Shown one piece after another: positions 13,759 to 22,367 of a stretch of DNA of 45,024 nt. The notes beneath the pieces are model-generated. The model made no database searches, was not told where the DNA came from, and saw nothing but the letters and a program-made list of their open reading frames with translations. The translations under genes were made by a program, and so were the position numbers. This stretch comes from an uncultured Prevotellaceae bacterium. GTDB lineage: Bacteria > Bacteroidota > Bacteroidia > Bacteroidales > Bacteroidaceae. The DNA lies in the NCBI GenBank assembly GCA_946540735.1, contig CAMNIN010000026.1, positions 1 to 45,024 on the forward strand, in the 5' to 3' direction. Positions within the stretch are counted from its first letter, which is position 1. Every line of letters begins with the position of its first letter.

Positions 13759-15741
13759 TCATTTCAGATAATCCGTCTTGTCAGGTCCCAAATAGAATCC
13801 GGTCTCAGGAGGTTGGTTATAGCCGACATTCTCTGAGGCCACCGACAGTCGGTAAGGGATATCCTGCATGAGACAGTTGACGCGGTATTCTGTGGGAATG
13901 GTCGTCACGTAGACGCGCAGTTGCTGCGATGCACGGTCACGAGTGATCACCTCCTCGCGCCAATCTCCCAAGATATCCGCAGACAGGCAGGGATTTGACT
14001 TGGTACCATTGTTGAACTGGCAGCCCTCCATCCTCATCAGCACATCCACCGACCTATGTTCCCAATTGTATTTGGTGATGGTCTCATGATCGAGCAGTTC
14101 ACGCAGCAGGTCGCCATCCCACCAGATGCCGAAATTCACCGACACCCTCACCCCGTTACCCATAGCATGGGAGTGGTTGTCATCGCCCGGTCTTTTGCCA
14201 TCAATGACCGTTTCCCCCTTGATATTGCGGATGCCGTGGCTGTCGGAACTCCACATCTCCACACCGGGATTGGTGGGATCGATATCAGCCGCCATGGCAC
14301 GCCCCACATCCTGGTCGCTTGGTATCTGGAAGATCACCTTCCCTGTGGCAGCATCCCGGAATTCACTTCCATCACGTTTGTTCTCATGACAGTCCCAGAC
14401 CTGCAAGCGGTCGGTGGTCGGATCGAAAGCCGTGAGATGGATGGCATCTCCATGTCCCATCCCCGTATTATACAGGCCACGCCCGTCGTTGTCTACAGCC
14501 ATCGCCCCATAGGTGATCTCATCGCAGCCGTCGCCATCGACATCCGCCACCCGCAGGTTGTGGTTGCCCTGTCCGGCATAATCTCTCCATGCCTCCTCAT
14601 TGGTATCGAATACCCATCGTCTCTTGAGTTCTCGTCCGTTCCAATCCCATGCAGCCAGTACAGTGCGGGTGTAATAGCCTCTGCAGAAGATGGCCGAGGC
14701 ATGCACGCCGTCAAGATAGCCGACAGCCGCCAGATAGCGCTCCGAGCGGTTGGCTTTCTCATCCCCCCAAGAGCGGAGATCCCCTCTCTCTGGGATATAA
14801 GGCTGAGTATCCATCACCTCGCCAGTCAGTCCGTTGAACACAGAAATATACTCTGGCCCATCGAGAATACGGCCCTCCTTGGCCGGTCTCTGCGGCATTC
14901 TCGGCTGTCCCCATCGTGGTCTGTCGCCCCGTCCCATTTCCCGCCGCATCCGGTTGAGAGCTGCGGTGTCGATCGGATTGGCCAGAGCCTCCACCACGCC
15001 ATGACGGTAGTCAGCCTCCGCATCACCGATCACGCGCCCCCTACCATCCACCGTGCCGTCGGCCGTCTTCACCATCATTTCAGCCTTTCCGTCACCATCC
15101 AAGTCATAGACGATGAAAGGCACATAGTGCGCCCCACTACGGATATTCCGTCCCATGTTGATACGCCAGAGCCGCAGTCCATTGAGCCGATAGCAGTCAA
15201 AGAGGGTTGGTCCGGTGAAACCATCATGTGCATTGTCACGTGAATTGGAGGGGTCCCATTTGAGGATGATCTCATACTGTCCGTCTCCATCCACGTCGGC
15301 CACACTGGCATCGTTGGCCGAATAGGTATAATTCCGTCCATCGGGCGTGGTGCCGCCCTCTGGTTTGTCGAGCGGCACGGCCAAGTAGCCCGTTGGGGCA
15401 TCAGCCGCCAATACAAATGACCCATTACCCCCCCCTCCTCTGACCTCATAGACAGCCTTTTTCCCTGCAGGCCATTCATCGACGAAGAAAGTGCCCCCTT
15501 TCTGCAAGGGTGCATCATTGAGTTTCCGTCCGTCGCGGTAGACATCAAAAGCCTCACCACGACTGTCGGAAAGGAGCGAGCGCCAACTGACCACGACGTG
15601 AGCGTCATCTTGTCTGAGTGCGACTACGCCACGATCCAGTTTTTCGGTTTGTAGCTTCTGGTAGTCATATCTGGGTTGGGCCTGCGAAACGGACGACAAC
15701 GATAAAAGACCGAAGAGGCCATAAATGAAACGGATGTTCAT
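13759..15741 (-). CDS. Secreted rhamnogalacturonan lyase, PL11 family
   Basis: 660 residues from the ATG at 15741, chosen because MNIRFIYGLFGLLSLSSVSQAQ is a clean signal peptide; the frame runs 63 bases further upstream. The mature protein matches PL11 lyases (YesW/YesX type). It has an N-terminal beta-sandwich (LDRGVVAL, VSWRSLLSD, FDVYRDG), then an eight-bladed propeller with repeated calcium-type loops (DVDGDGQYEIILKWDPSNS, DLDGDGKAEMMVKTADGT, DVDGDGCDEITYG). The conserved segments SGAHYVPF and YNWEHRSVDVLMRMEGCQFN are also present. It cleaves the rhamnose-galacturonate backbone of rhamnogalacturonan I by beta-elimination. A basic, proline-rich stretch of about 35 residues (RMRREMGRGDRPRWGQPRMP) lies before the GPEYISVFNGLTGE segment and looks like a family-atypical insertion. 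Expected location is periplasm or cell surface. It stands alone with no SusC/D pair next to it. Confidence 0.92.
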   Translation of the reverse strand: MNIRFIYGLFGLLSLSSVSQAQPRYDYQKLQTEKLDRGVVALRQDDAHVVVSWRSLLSDSRGEAFDVYRDGRKLNDAPLQKGGTFFVDEWPAGKKAVYEVRGGGGNGSFVLAADAPTGYLAVPLDKPEGGTTPDGRNYTYSANDASVADVDGDGQYEIILKWDPSNSRDNAHDGFTGPTLFDCYRLNGLRLWRINMGRNIRSGAHYVPFIVYDLDGDGKAEMMVKTADGTVDGRGRVIGDAEADYRHGVVEALANPIDTAALNRMRREMGRGDRPRWGQPRMPQRPAKEGRILDGPEYISVFNGLTGEVMDTQPYIPERGDLRSWGDEKANRSERYLAAVGYLDGVHASAIFCRGYYTRTVLAAWDWNGRELKRRWVFDTNEEAWRDYAGQGNHNLRVADVDGDGCDEITYGAMAVDNDGRGLYNTGMGHGDAIHLTAFDPTTDRLQVWDCHENKRDGSEFRDAATGKVIFQIPSDQDVGRAMAADIDPTNPGVEMWSSDSHGIRNIKGETVIDGKRPGDDNHSHAMGNGVRVSVNFGIWWDGDLLRELLDHETITKYNWEHRSVDVLMRMEGCQFNNGTKSNPCLSADILGDWREEVITRDRASQQLRVYVTTIPTEYRVNCLMQDIPYRLSVASENVGYNQPPETGFYLGPDKTDYLK

Positions 15742-15807
15742 GGTTATTGCTTTAGCAGAGTGAATTTTCGGAAGAGAAGATGGCATGCGGAAAGACATTT
15801 CCACCGT

Positions 15808-15820
15808 CTATCATTGATAG
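15808..15820. promoter_or_regulatory. Short palindrome upstream of the PL11 gene
   Basis: CTATCATTGATAG is a 6+1+6 inverted repeat 67 bases upstream of the PL11 ATG. It could be an operator or an early-leader hairpin. No -7 box is clear in 15742-16018; that stretch is otherwise AT-rich with a TAAGTAGTTAAAGTAGTTA direct repeat near 15930 and nothing else I can name. Confidence 0.25.
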
Positions 15821-16018
15821 GACGCACGACCATGCAAAATGTTTAGACGGCCAGAACTTTTTTTCATGACTTCGCAAACATCTTTTTTTTACATATTCAA
15901 ATTTCGCATTCGTTCAACTTCTTTGTAGTTAAGTAGTTAAAGTAGTTATCGCTTCGCTTGTCCTGCGAACAGAAGCATACCGTCATTACTTCCTGATGAG
16001 TGACAATACACAAGCCAA

Positions 16019-16241
16019 ATGATTATCCGCATCTTTCCGTAAAAGATGAATTGAGATGCACTTGTGATATTTCGTTGCAAATAGGTCTGGTGTTGCGACT
16101 TTATGTCGTCGTAGCATCAAGAAGCCGTGTGTCAAACATTCGTCCTAACGGACGAGTGGATGGACAAAAAGTCCACCCCTACAGCAACCCCGCCCTCTTG
16201 GAGTTTTTGGGAATCGCTTGCGGAAAGATGCGGACAATCAT
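16019..16241. mobile_element. 223-bp MITE-like element with 21-bp inverted ends
   Basis: The sequence at 16019-16039 (ATGATTATCCGCATCTTTCCG with one change) is repeated in reverse complement at 16221-16241, 20 of 21 bases matching. The interior has stacked hairpins: CGAC-TTTAT-GTCG near 16100, TCGTCC-TAAC-GGACGA near 16143 and TGGAC-AAAAA-GTCCA near 16165. No gene and no obvious target duplication at the flanks, so the true borders may be slightly different or the element is old. Lies between the PL11 gene and the TlpA-like gene. Confidence 0.65.
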
Positions 16242-16285
16242 ATAAATAAAACTTTTACGTTATTTGTGAGGGTGGGAAACTTCAG

Positions 16286-18625
16286 TTATTTCATTTTATC
16301 CAACAGACTTGCCAGTGCCTCAAGGTCACGGGCATCCACCTTCAGGTCGAGCAGGTTGCCGTTGCGGTCGAAGAGTTTGTAGGTGGGCCATGCGTGTACG
16401 TTCAGGTGATGCTCGATGGCAGCCTGCTGGTCGTCGGGCAGGTTGAAGTGGGCCACGTTCGGTCCGCTGACGTTGTACTCTTTGATGACGTTTTCCCATG
16501 CGGTCTGCGGACTGCTGTTGGCGAGATAGAGATACAGGATGTCGTAATCCTTCAGGCGGGCGTACTCCTCGGTGGAGTGGCTGAGCGCCTCCCGACAAGG
16601 GCCACACCATGTACCCCAGACATCAAGCAGCACGAACTTGCCCTTGTATGGCTCGAGGATTTTCTTCAACAGCGCCTCGCCTTCAGAAATATCCTTGAGG
16701 TTGTCCGACGACTTGAGCACCAGTTTGTCGAACTCGCGGTTCTCGATGGCAAGGTAGTAGTTGCTTTGCTTCTCAATCATCGCGATGCCCGCGGGATTGG
16801 CGACCAAAGCCTTCAGCGTGTCGATGACCATCGGCGACAGCGACATGTGCGTGTTGCCAATCTCCCCATTGGCCAACCGTGTGAGCCAGATGTCTTTAAA
16901 ATCTTGGTCGGCCCCTAACGAATCGAGGGCAAAAGCCTCTTGCTTCATCCGGACGACGAGACCGATTCCGTTCTGCACTTTTTTGCCTCTCGGCCCGTTG
17001 ACAAGTTTGTCCACCTCGGCAATCATATCGGCATTGTCGGCATTCAGTTTTTCGGCCACCTTCTGCTTTTCTTCTGGCGTCGGTGCGGCTTCAACCTTGG
17101 CATTGGCATCTGTCCACCAGTCCTTCCATCGGTTCAGCAGCGACAGTTCCTCATCGTTCGAGGCTATCATGTCGATGTAATCAAAGATTGTCCAGTTCAC
17201 CCTCCACACCCGTTTGCGCATCACCTCGCGGAGATAATCGCGCATGAATGAGGTGAAGTCACGATAGAGCGTATAGGGTTTGATAGCCTTCTGCCAACAT
17301 TCCTTGTCCAAGAAGTCCATGTATTCCCGTGGCATCTCGTAGTTTGGAAAGTGGTAACTGGCCTGTGTCATCGACTCGCCCAAGATGTTCTGATAATATC
17401 CCGCCACATAGTCCTGATAGCGCTGCGAGAGATTGGGGTGGTTGGCGACCCATTGCCCCAACTCGTCCATCTGCGCCTTTCTCACGCTGTCCGCTTGTGC
17501 CAGATAAGCCATGGGGTCAAGGTCACGACGACTGCGGTCTATCTCGGCCGTGGTCCACGAATGAGGATGGGCCAGCAACTCGTTCTGCACGCGCACATCG
17601 TCGCCCATCCATAGCACCTGCCCCGTCTTGAAGTCGTTGAGGAAGAAGTAGGTCTTGCCAGGTTCCAGCACGGTGCTCTTGCTCGACCTGCCCCAGTCGA
17701 GGAAGGCCTGCGAGGTGTTGACCAACGGCATTTTCAGGGTGAAGTGCCCCAACGAGTCCATCAAGGCGTATGCACTCCCTTGCTCATTCTCCGTGCTGAA
17801 GATATTCTCCAAGCCCACCTGAAACTCACGGCCTTTGCGCTGCCACACTTCCTGCGGCATATCCTTCAACCATCCAATAATCGTCACGCTGTCGCCTGCC
17901 CTATAGCCATTGTCCACAAAACCCTTGCGCGTGTCTTTCGTAGGATAGTCGGGCAAGGCGGTGCCGGTTATCGGACTGCACGAGATAGGCTTGTCGTTGC
18001 CAATGGCGATGGTGCGCAAGCCTTTTTTCATCTTACTCACCTTGACGTTGATGCCATTGTCGAGTGTCAAGGCATAAGCATCCTTCTTCTCCGTCTGTCT
18101 GACGATGTCATGCACCCTATTGCCAAAGATGACGTGTTTTGGCGTGAAGCCTATGAGCCAGTCGCCCGTGGCCTCGTTGCGCCAGTAAGTATCGGCAATG
18201 CCTGTGGGCAGGTTCTCCGCATCGTGAACATTGGCAAAGAACCAAGTATCAGGCTCTGCCACATCGATCATCCACGTGTTGGCAGGAATTGGCTCGAAGA
18301 TAAGCGAGAAGTCCACCTTGCCGTCTGCCGGGATTTTGTAAGGCTCGGACAGTGAGATTACCGTTGCTCCTTTTACGGCGTATTCCTTCCCGCCGACACG
18401 TAGCGTGGGTTTTGCGGCGATGGGAAGAGAGTCTCCCGCCCCTTGCTCAGGCACTTCCAGGCGGAAGAACACCTCCGTGCGGTCATCGTAAATCGATACT
18501 TTGGTGATGCTCATGACGGGCACATTTGCGTAGCCCGTAACAATTTTGTTCCAAACCTTAGTTTGTGCCTGTCCCAACATTGCTACAAGAACAAGCATGA
18601 TGATGATGATTGTTTGTCTGTTCAT
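16286..18625 (-). CDS. Large secreted TlpA-like thiol-disulfide oxidoreductase
   Basis: 779 residues from the ATG at 18625. The -7 box at 18650-18657 places transcription just upstream and rules out the more distal frame start. The signal peptide is MNRQTIIIIMLVLVAMLGQAQ. The N-terminal about 200 residues are beta-rich (SITKVSIYDDRTEVFFRLEVPE...) and of a type I only know from Bacteroidetes TlpA proteins. The middle about 300-620 is helical. The C-terminal thioredoxin fold (about 655-779) has the active site WCGPC at 673-677 preceded by KGKFVLLDVWGT, and a cis-Pro segment HAWPTYKLFD. It should reduce or exchange disulfides in the periplasm, as ResA/TlpA-type proteins do; the substrate is unknown. 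It is several times larger than a minimal TlpA. Transcribed alone. Confidence 0.88.
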   Translation of the reverse strand: MNRQTIIIIMLVLVAMLGQAQTKVWNKIVTGYANVPVMSITKVSIYDDRTEVFFRLEVPEQGAGDSLPIAAKPTLRVGGKEYAVKGATVISLSEPYKIPADGKVDFSLIFEPIPANTWMIDVAEPDTWFFANVHDAENLPTGIADTYWRNEATGDWLIGFTPKHVIFGNRVHDIVRQTEKKDAYALTLDNGINVKVSKMKKGLRTIAIGNDKPISCSPITGTALPDYPTKDTRKGFVDNGYRAGDSVTIIGWLKDMPQEVWQRKGREFQVGLENIFSTENEQGSAYALMDSLGHFTLKMPLVNTSQAFLDWGRSSKSTVLEPGKTYFFLNDFKTGQVLWMGDDVRVQNELLAHPHSWTTAEIDRSRRDLDPMAYLAQADSVRKAQMDELGQWVANHPNLSQRYQDYVAGYYQNILGESMTQASYHFPNYEMPREYMDFLDKECWQKAIKPYTLYRDFTSFMRDYLREVMRKRVWRVNWTIFDYIDMIASNDEELSLLNRWKDWWTDANAKVEAAPTPEEKQKVAEKLNADNADMIAEVDKLVNGPRGKKVQNGIGLVVRMKQEAFALDSLGADQDFKDIWLTRLANGEIGNTHMSLSPMVIDTLKALVANPAGIAMIEKQSNYYLAIENREFDKLVLKSSDNLKDISEGEALLKKILEPYKGKFVLLDVWGTWCGPCREALSHSTEEYARLKDYDILYLYLANSSPQTAWENVIKEYNVSGPNVAHFNLPDDQQAAIEHHLNVHAWPTYKLFDRNGNLLDLKVDARDLEALASLLDKMK

Positions 18626-18649
18626 ATTCGCAATCGTGAAATTCGCTGA

Positions 18650-18657
18650 CAAAGGTA
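18650..18657 (-). promoter_or_regulatory. -7 box for the TlpA-like gene
   Basis: Minus-strand TACCTTTG, perfect TAnnTTTG, 25 bases upstream of the ATG at 18625. Decides the start. Confidence 0.65.
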
Positions 18658-18722
18658 CACATTTTCCATGAATTAGGACATGAGGTATTCTTTTTTTCAC
18701 CCGTTACAGATGACATGGGATT

Positions 18723-18839
18723 CCAGGGTGCTCGCTGTGCTCGTACCCTGGGTTACAGAGCGGAGACCGCGTTGCGGTCTTGTGTGGCGCAGCCTTGCGG
18801 CGTTTGCCTCGTGGTTTTGGGAATTGCAAAACAATTCCC
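18723..18839. repeat. Cluster of three hairpins in a long intergenic region
   Basis: CCAGGGT (18723-18729) / ACCCTGG (18745-18751), GACCGC (18765-18770) / GCGGTC (18774-18779), and GGGAATTG (18819-18826) / CAATTCCC (18832-18839) follow one another. GC-rich relative to its surroundings. Probably a dispersed intergenic repeat. The remaining intergenic DNA 18840-19094 shows no gene or clear signal. Confidence 0.5.
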
Positions 18840-19094
18840 TACGGTGGTGGGAACGGGCTTGTAGTGGGAGACGATGTGATGTGACGAAACAATCCTGTCA
18901 CGAAGGGAGAAAAGCAACGAGGGTGTGTCAAAATGAAGTGCCCCCAGTATCACCTTTCAATCTCGTATTATTGATGTCCGCTAAAACTATTTGAACAGTA
19001 TACAAATATCCCGCCTTTAAACAACACAGACTGTCAGGACAATCATGTGCATTTGGTAATTTCGCTGAATGAAAAGCGGAATTGACTGAATGTT

Positions 19095-19127
19095 TTTGTT
19101 CGGAGCACCTTCTTTTAAGTATCTTTG
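19095..19127 (+). promoter_or_regulatory. Full -33/-7 promoter for the carbohydrate-binding lipoprotein gene
   Basis: TTTG (19095-19098) and TATCTTTG (19120-19127) are separated by 21 bases, a good match to the Bacteroidetes promoter TTTG-N19-21-TAnnTTTG. The start of transcription near 19134 would give a leader of about 22 nt before the ATG at 19156. Confidence 0.75.
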
Positions 19128-19155
19128 CAACCAGGAAAACGAGTGAAACAATCAA

Positions 19156-20991
19156 ATGGATACGAAGATGAAGAAAACCATGCTAATCCTAACGATGATG
19201 ACGACGATAGCCATCACATCGTGTACCAACAACGAGCAAATGTTCTCGGAGATGGAAGAACAATGGCAAGACATGCCGAACGCCACCCCCGGAGGCGACA
19301 CAAGCGGACAGACGGCCTCCATCGGCGACCTCACGTCCTTTGACATCAGCATCAACACCGCGAGCCTCGACGAGGAAGAGACCGTGAACGCAGATGATGA
19401 AGACTATATCGAGAACAACGCCTTCGACACGACGGTGAGAATCGCCTTCAACGGCAGCAGTGCCACGGTGATCGGTGCCACCGACGGCATCACAGTAGAG
19501 ACCGACGGAGCCCATGTGACCGTGAAAGCCAGCGTGAAAGCCTGCTATGAACTGAGTGGGACAACCAGCGACGGCGGACTGAAAATCTACAGCGAGAAGA
19601 AATACAAGGTGGTGCTCAACGGCGTAGACATCACCAACACCACAGGTCCGGCCATCAACAGCCAAAGCAAAAAACGCGGCTACTTCGTCATCGCCGACGG
19701 TACGACCAACACGCTCACCGACGGGACGACGTACACGCCCTGCGGCGACGAAGACATGAAAGGCACGGTCTTCAGTGAGGGGAAGCTGCTCTTCAGCGGA
19801 AAAGGCATGCTTGACATCAAAGCCAACTGCAAATCGGGCATCGCATCAGACGACTACGTGCTGCTGCGCCCGGGCAACAACATCCACATCAAAGCCACCC
19901 AAGGCAACGGCATCAAAGCCAACGACGCCATCTATGTGAACGGCGGTGTGATCAACATCGAGACCTCCGGCACAGCCGCCAAGGGCCTGAACAGCGACAG
20001 TCTGGTGGTGATCAAGGGAGGACGCACGACCGTCATCACCACCGGTGGCGGAGAATATGACAGCGATGACAAAGACACGAAAGCCTCAGCCGGCATCAAG
20101 GCAGACTACGGCATCACCATCAACGACGGCGAGATCTACCTCAAGAGTACGGGAGCCGGCGGAAAAGGCATGAACTGCGACGCAGCGATCACCATCAACG
20201 GCGGCACGGTGAAGGTGATCACGACAGGAAAGAAATACGCTTATGGCAACCAAAGCTCATCACCCAAGGGCATCAAGGCCGACGGCGACATCACTTTCAA
20301 CGGAGGTGCCGTGGCCGTGCGCGCCACTGGAGGTGAGGGTGCAGAAGGTATCGAGAGCAAATCGGTGATCAACATCAATGCCGGCTGCGTGGAGTCGTAT
20401 GCCTACGACGATGCCATCAACGCGAAGAAAGGACTCTACATCAACGGCGGATACACTTTCGCCTACGCCACCAACAACGACGGCATTGACTCCAACGGAC
20501 AACTGACCGTGACCGGAGGCGTGGTTATCGGATGCGGTACCACACAACCCGAAGACGGTTTCGACTGCGACCAGAACACCTTCACCATCACTGGCGGCAC
20601 CGTGATCGGTATCGGCGGCGGCACCTCCACCCCATCGAGCAGCACCTGCAAACAGGCAGTGGCCGTCGTGGGAGGCAGCAACATCTCCGCCAACGCCTAC
20701 CTGACACTGGCCAACAGCGACGGCAAGAATGTGCTGGCCTTCAAAGTGCCGCGCTCCTACAACCAATACACGCTGCTGATGTCGTCGCCCAGCATGACTA
20801 CAGGCAAAAGCTACGTCATCAGCGCAGGCAGCAGCGTGAGCGGCGGGACAGACTTCGACGGTTATGTGACGGGGGCCACCGTGAGCGGCGGCAGTGCCCT
20901 TGCCACCCTGACCCTCAGCAACGTCGTCACCACCTCCAACTACTCAGGCGGCATGGGAGGTGGCGGTGGCCGACCCGGAGGATTCAGATAA
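19156..20991 (+). CDS. Lipoprotein with Cthe_2159-type carbohydrate-binding beta-helix
   Basis: 611 residues. The lipoprotein signal ends in AITSC (Cys about 21), followed by an acidic linker. From about 90 onward the sequence is a right-handed beta-helix of repeated short strands: the pattern I-x-I-N-G/D-G, V-x-I-x-T/A-T-G and G-I-K-A-D/N occurs again and again (GNGIKANDAIYVNGGVINIETSG, GIKADYGITINDGEIYLKSTGAGGKG, GMNCDAAITINGGTVKV). This matches the DUF4353 family, whose member Cthe_2159 binds cellulose and polygalacturonate and holds calcium. The C-terminus is a glycine-rich tail (GGMGGGGGRPGGFR). Expected at the outer membrane surface. It is the first gene of a plus-strand set with a histidine kinase and LytTR regulator, and faces the polyphosphate-polymerase operon. 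The family often travels with VTC and DUF4956 genes, as here. Confidence 0.88.
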   Translation: MDTKMKKTMLILTMMTTIAITSCTNNEQMFSEMEEQWQDMPNATPGGDTSGQTASIGDLTSFDISINTASLDEEETVNADDEDYIENNAFDTTVRIAFNGSSATVIGATDGITVETDGAHVTVKASVKACYELSGTTSDGGLKIYSEKKYKVVLNGVDITNTTGPAINSQSKKRGYFVIADGTTNTLTDGTTYTPCGDEDMKGTVFSEGKLLFSGKGMLDIKANCKSGIASDDYVLLRPGNNIHIKATQGNGIKANDAIYVNGGVINIETSGTAAKGLNSDSLVVIKGGRTTVITTGGGEYDSDDKDTKASAGIKADYGITINDGEIYLKSTGAGGKGMNCDAAITINGGTVKVITTGKKYAYGNQSSSPKGIKADGDITFNGGAVAVRATGGEGAEGIESKSVININAGCVESYAYDDAINAKKGLYINGGYTFAYATNNDGIDSNGQLTVTGGVVIGCGTTQPEDGFDCDQNTFTITGGTVIGIGGGTSTPSSSTCKQAVAVVGGSNISANAYLTLANSDGKNVLAFKVPRSYNQYTLLMSSPSMTTGKSYVISAGSSVSGGTDFDGYVTGATVSGGSALATLTLSNVVTTSNYSGGMGGGGGRPGGFR

Positions 20992-20999
20992 CCACATAC

Positions 21000-21034
21000 G
21001 GTGGCTCCGCCGGAGAAAAGACGGCAGAGCCACC
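21000..21034 (+). other. Intercistronic hairpin
   Basis: GGTGGCTC (21000-21007) pairs with GAGCCACC (21027-21034), and the inner GCCG/CGGC extends the stem past one mismatch. It begins 9 bases after the stop at 20991 and is not followed by a T-run, so it may attenuate transcription or protect the upstream mRNA end rather than fully terminate. Confidence 0.5.
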
Positions 21035-21101
21035 ATCACTCTTCATCACACGCATCCCATCACCAATACGAAATGTCTATGAAACAACTTTACGCCCAAC
21101 C

Positions 21102-22292
21102 ATGAAAAAAGACGAGATCAAAGAAAGCCTCATTTACTTAGGTTTCTGGGGACTGTTGCTCCTGACCCCTGTGATCAGCATGCTGCTCAGGATGAGCGAC
21201 GACAGCACACTGACCTTCAATTGGAACGAAGTAGTCAGGTCGTGGTATATCTTCATACCCTATCTCCTCGTATTCCTCATCCACAACTATATCATCGCCC
21301 CTCTGCTGGTCTACAAAAAGAAGACGCTGCTTTATGGCATAATGATGCTGTGCGTCGTCACCGTATTCCAACTCTACCAGTGCCATCAGAAGCCAGACAT
21401 GAAAGAAGGTCCCGGTTTCATGGCACCCCATGGCAACGACCATTTCAGCAAGATGCCACCTCCCCCCGGATCCCCCTTCGACAGATTTGAAGAGATGGAC
21501 AAAAGGCCCTTTGACCCAGGTCATGAACGACCTGAGCACCAGCACGAGAGACCCTTTGACAGAGGCCATGGCGGACCGCCCCTCATCCTCGGCCAGCAAG
21601 ATATCGTGGCCCTCATCGTCATCATCCTCATGATCGGAATGAACCTCGGCATCAAGCTGTATTTCAAGACCACGCAGGATGCCAGAAAGTTGGAGAAGCA
21701 GGAGAAAGAAAGGCTTGTGCAGCAACTGGAATACCTGAAATATCAGATCAACCCCCACTTCTTCATGAACACGCTCAACAACATCCATGCCCTGGTAGAC
21801 ATCGATCCAGAAGAAGCGAAGAAGAGTATCGTGGAACTCTCGAAGATGATGAGATACGTGCTTTACGATGGAGCCAGGAACCAGGTGCCGCTGTCGAAGG
21901 ACATGGACTTCATCGACAACTACATCACACTGATGAAGCTCCGCTATACCGACAAAGTGAGGATAGAGACCGACATGCCAAAGGACATCCCCGACAAAAT
22001 GATACCGCCCATGCTCTTCATCACTTTTGTAGAGAATGCGTTCAAGCATGGTGTCAGCTACAAGAAGGATACATTCATCAAGATCAGCATGACCGTGAGC
22101 GAGACGCGCGTGAGGTTTCAGTGCAGCAACAGCAAGAGCGGATCACATCCAGACACAGCCGGCGGCGTGGGACTTGCGAATACCCAGCAGCGTCTTGACC
22201 TGATTTACGGGAAAGACTACCGGCTCGACATCCACGATGCCCCCGACAGTTATGAGGTGGAACTGGAGATCCCGTTCCTACGTGAAGGATGA
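21102..22292 (+). CDS. LytS/YehU-type sensor histidine kinase with His/Pro-rich loop
   Basis: 396 residues from the ATG at 21102 (MKKDEIKES); the frame stays open through the previous gene but that is overlap in another frame. Four membrane helices are at about 9-28, 46-66, 71-90 and 166-188. Between helices three and four is a loop of about 75 residues rich in His, Pro, Asp and Arg (FDPGHERPEHQHERPFDRGHGG), with repeated HERP/ERPFD units. By topology it would be extracytoplasmic, and it could bind metal ions or polyanions (inference). The kinase domain is of the His_kinase (PF06580) type: phospho-acceptor His about 218 in INPHFFMNTLNNI and N box ENAFKHG about 310. The last helix runs into a coiled coil (KLEKQEKERLVQQLEYLKYQ). 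Pairs with the LytTR regulator 75 bases downstream. Confidence 0.9.
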   Translation: MKKDEIKESLIYLGFWGLLLLTPVISMLLRMSDDSTLTFNWNEVVRSWYIFIPYLLVFLIHNYIIAPLLVYKKKTLLYGIMMLCVVTVFQLYQCHQKPDMKEGPGFMAPHGNDHFSKMPPPPGSPFDRFEEMDKRPFDPGHERPEHQHERPFDRGHGGPPLILGQQDIVALIVIILMIGMNLGIKLYFKTTQDARKLEKQEKERLVQQLEYLKYQINPHFFMNTLNNIHALVDIDPEEAKKSIVELSKMMRYVLYDGARNQVPLSKDMDFIDNYITLMKLRYTDKVRIETDMPKDIPDKMIPPMLFITFVENAFKHGVSYKKDTFIKISMTVSETRVRFQCSNSKSGSHPDTAGGVGLANTQQRLDLIYGKDYRLDIHDAPDSYEVELEIPFLREG

Positions 22293-22367
22293 AGAGAGAG
22301 AATGATGAGGCAAAAAGGATAATAAAAGAGGCATTTTGACGTTATTGGAAGAAAAAGACTTTCGGTT

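Noticed and set aside
13759..13800. Terminator for the PL11 gene at 13709-13740
   Set aside because: The hairpin has its T-run only on the plus strand, so it fits a plus-strand transcript instead.
14056..15243. 395-residue plus-strand open frame
   Set aside because: Antisense to the PL11 lyase gene, which has clear family motifs.
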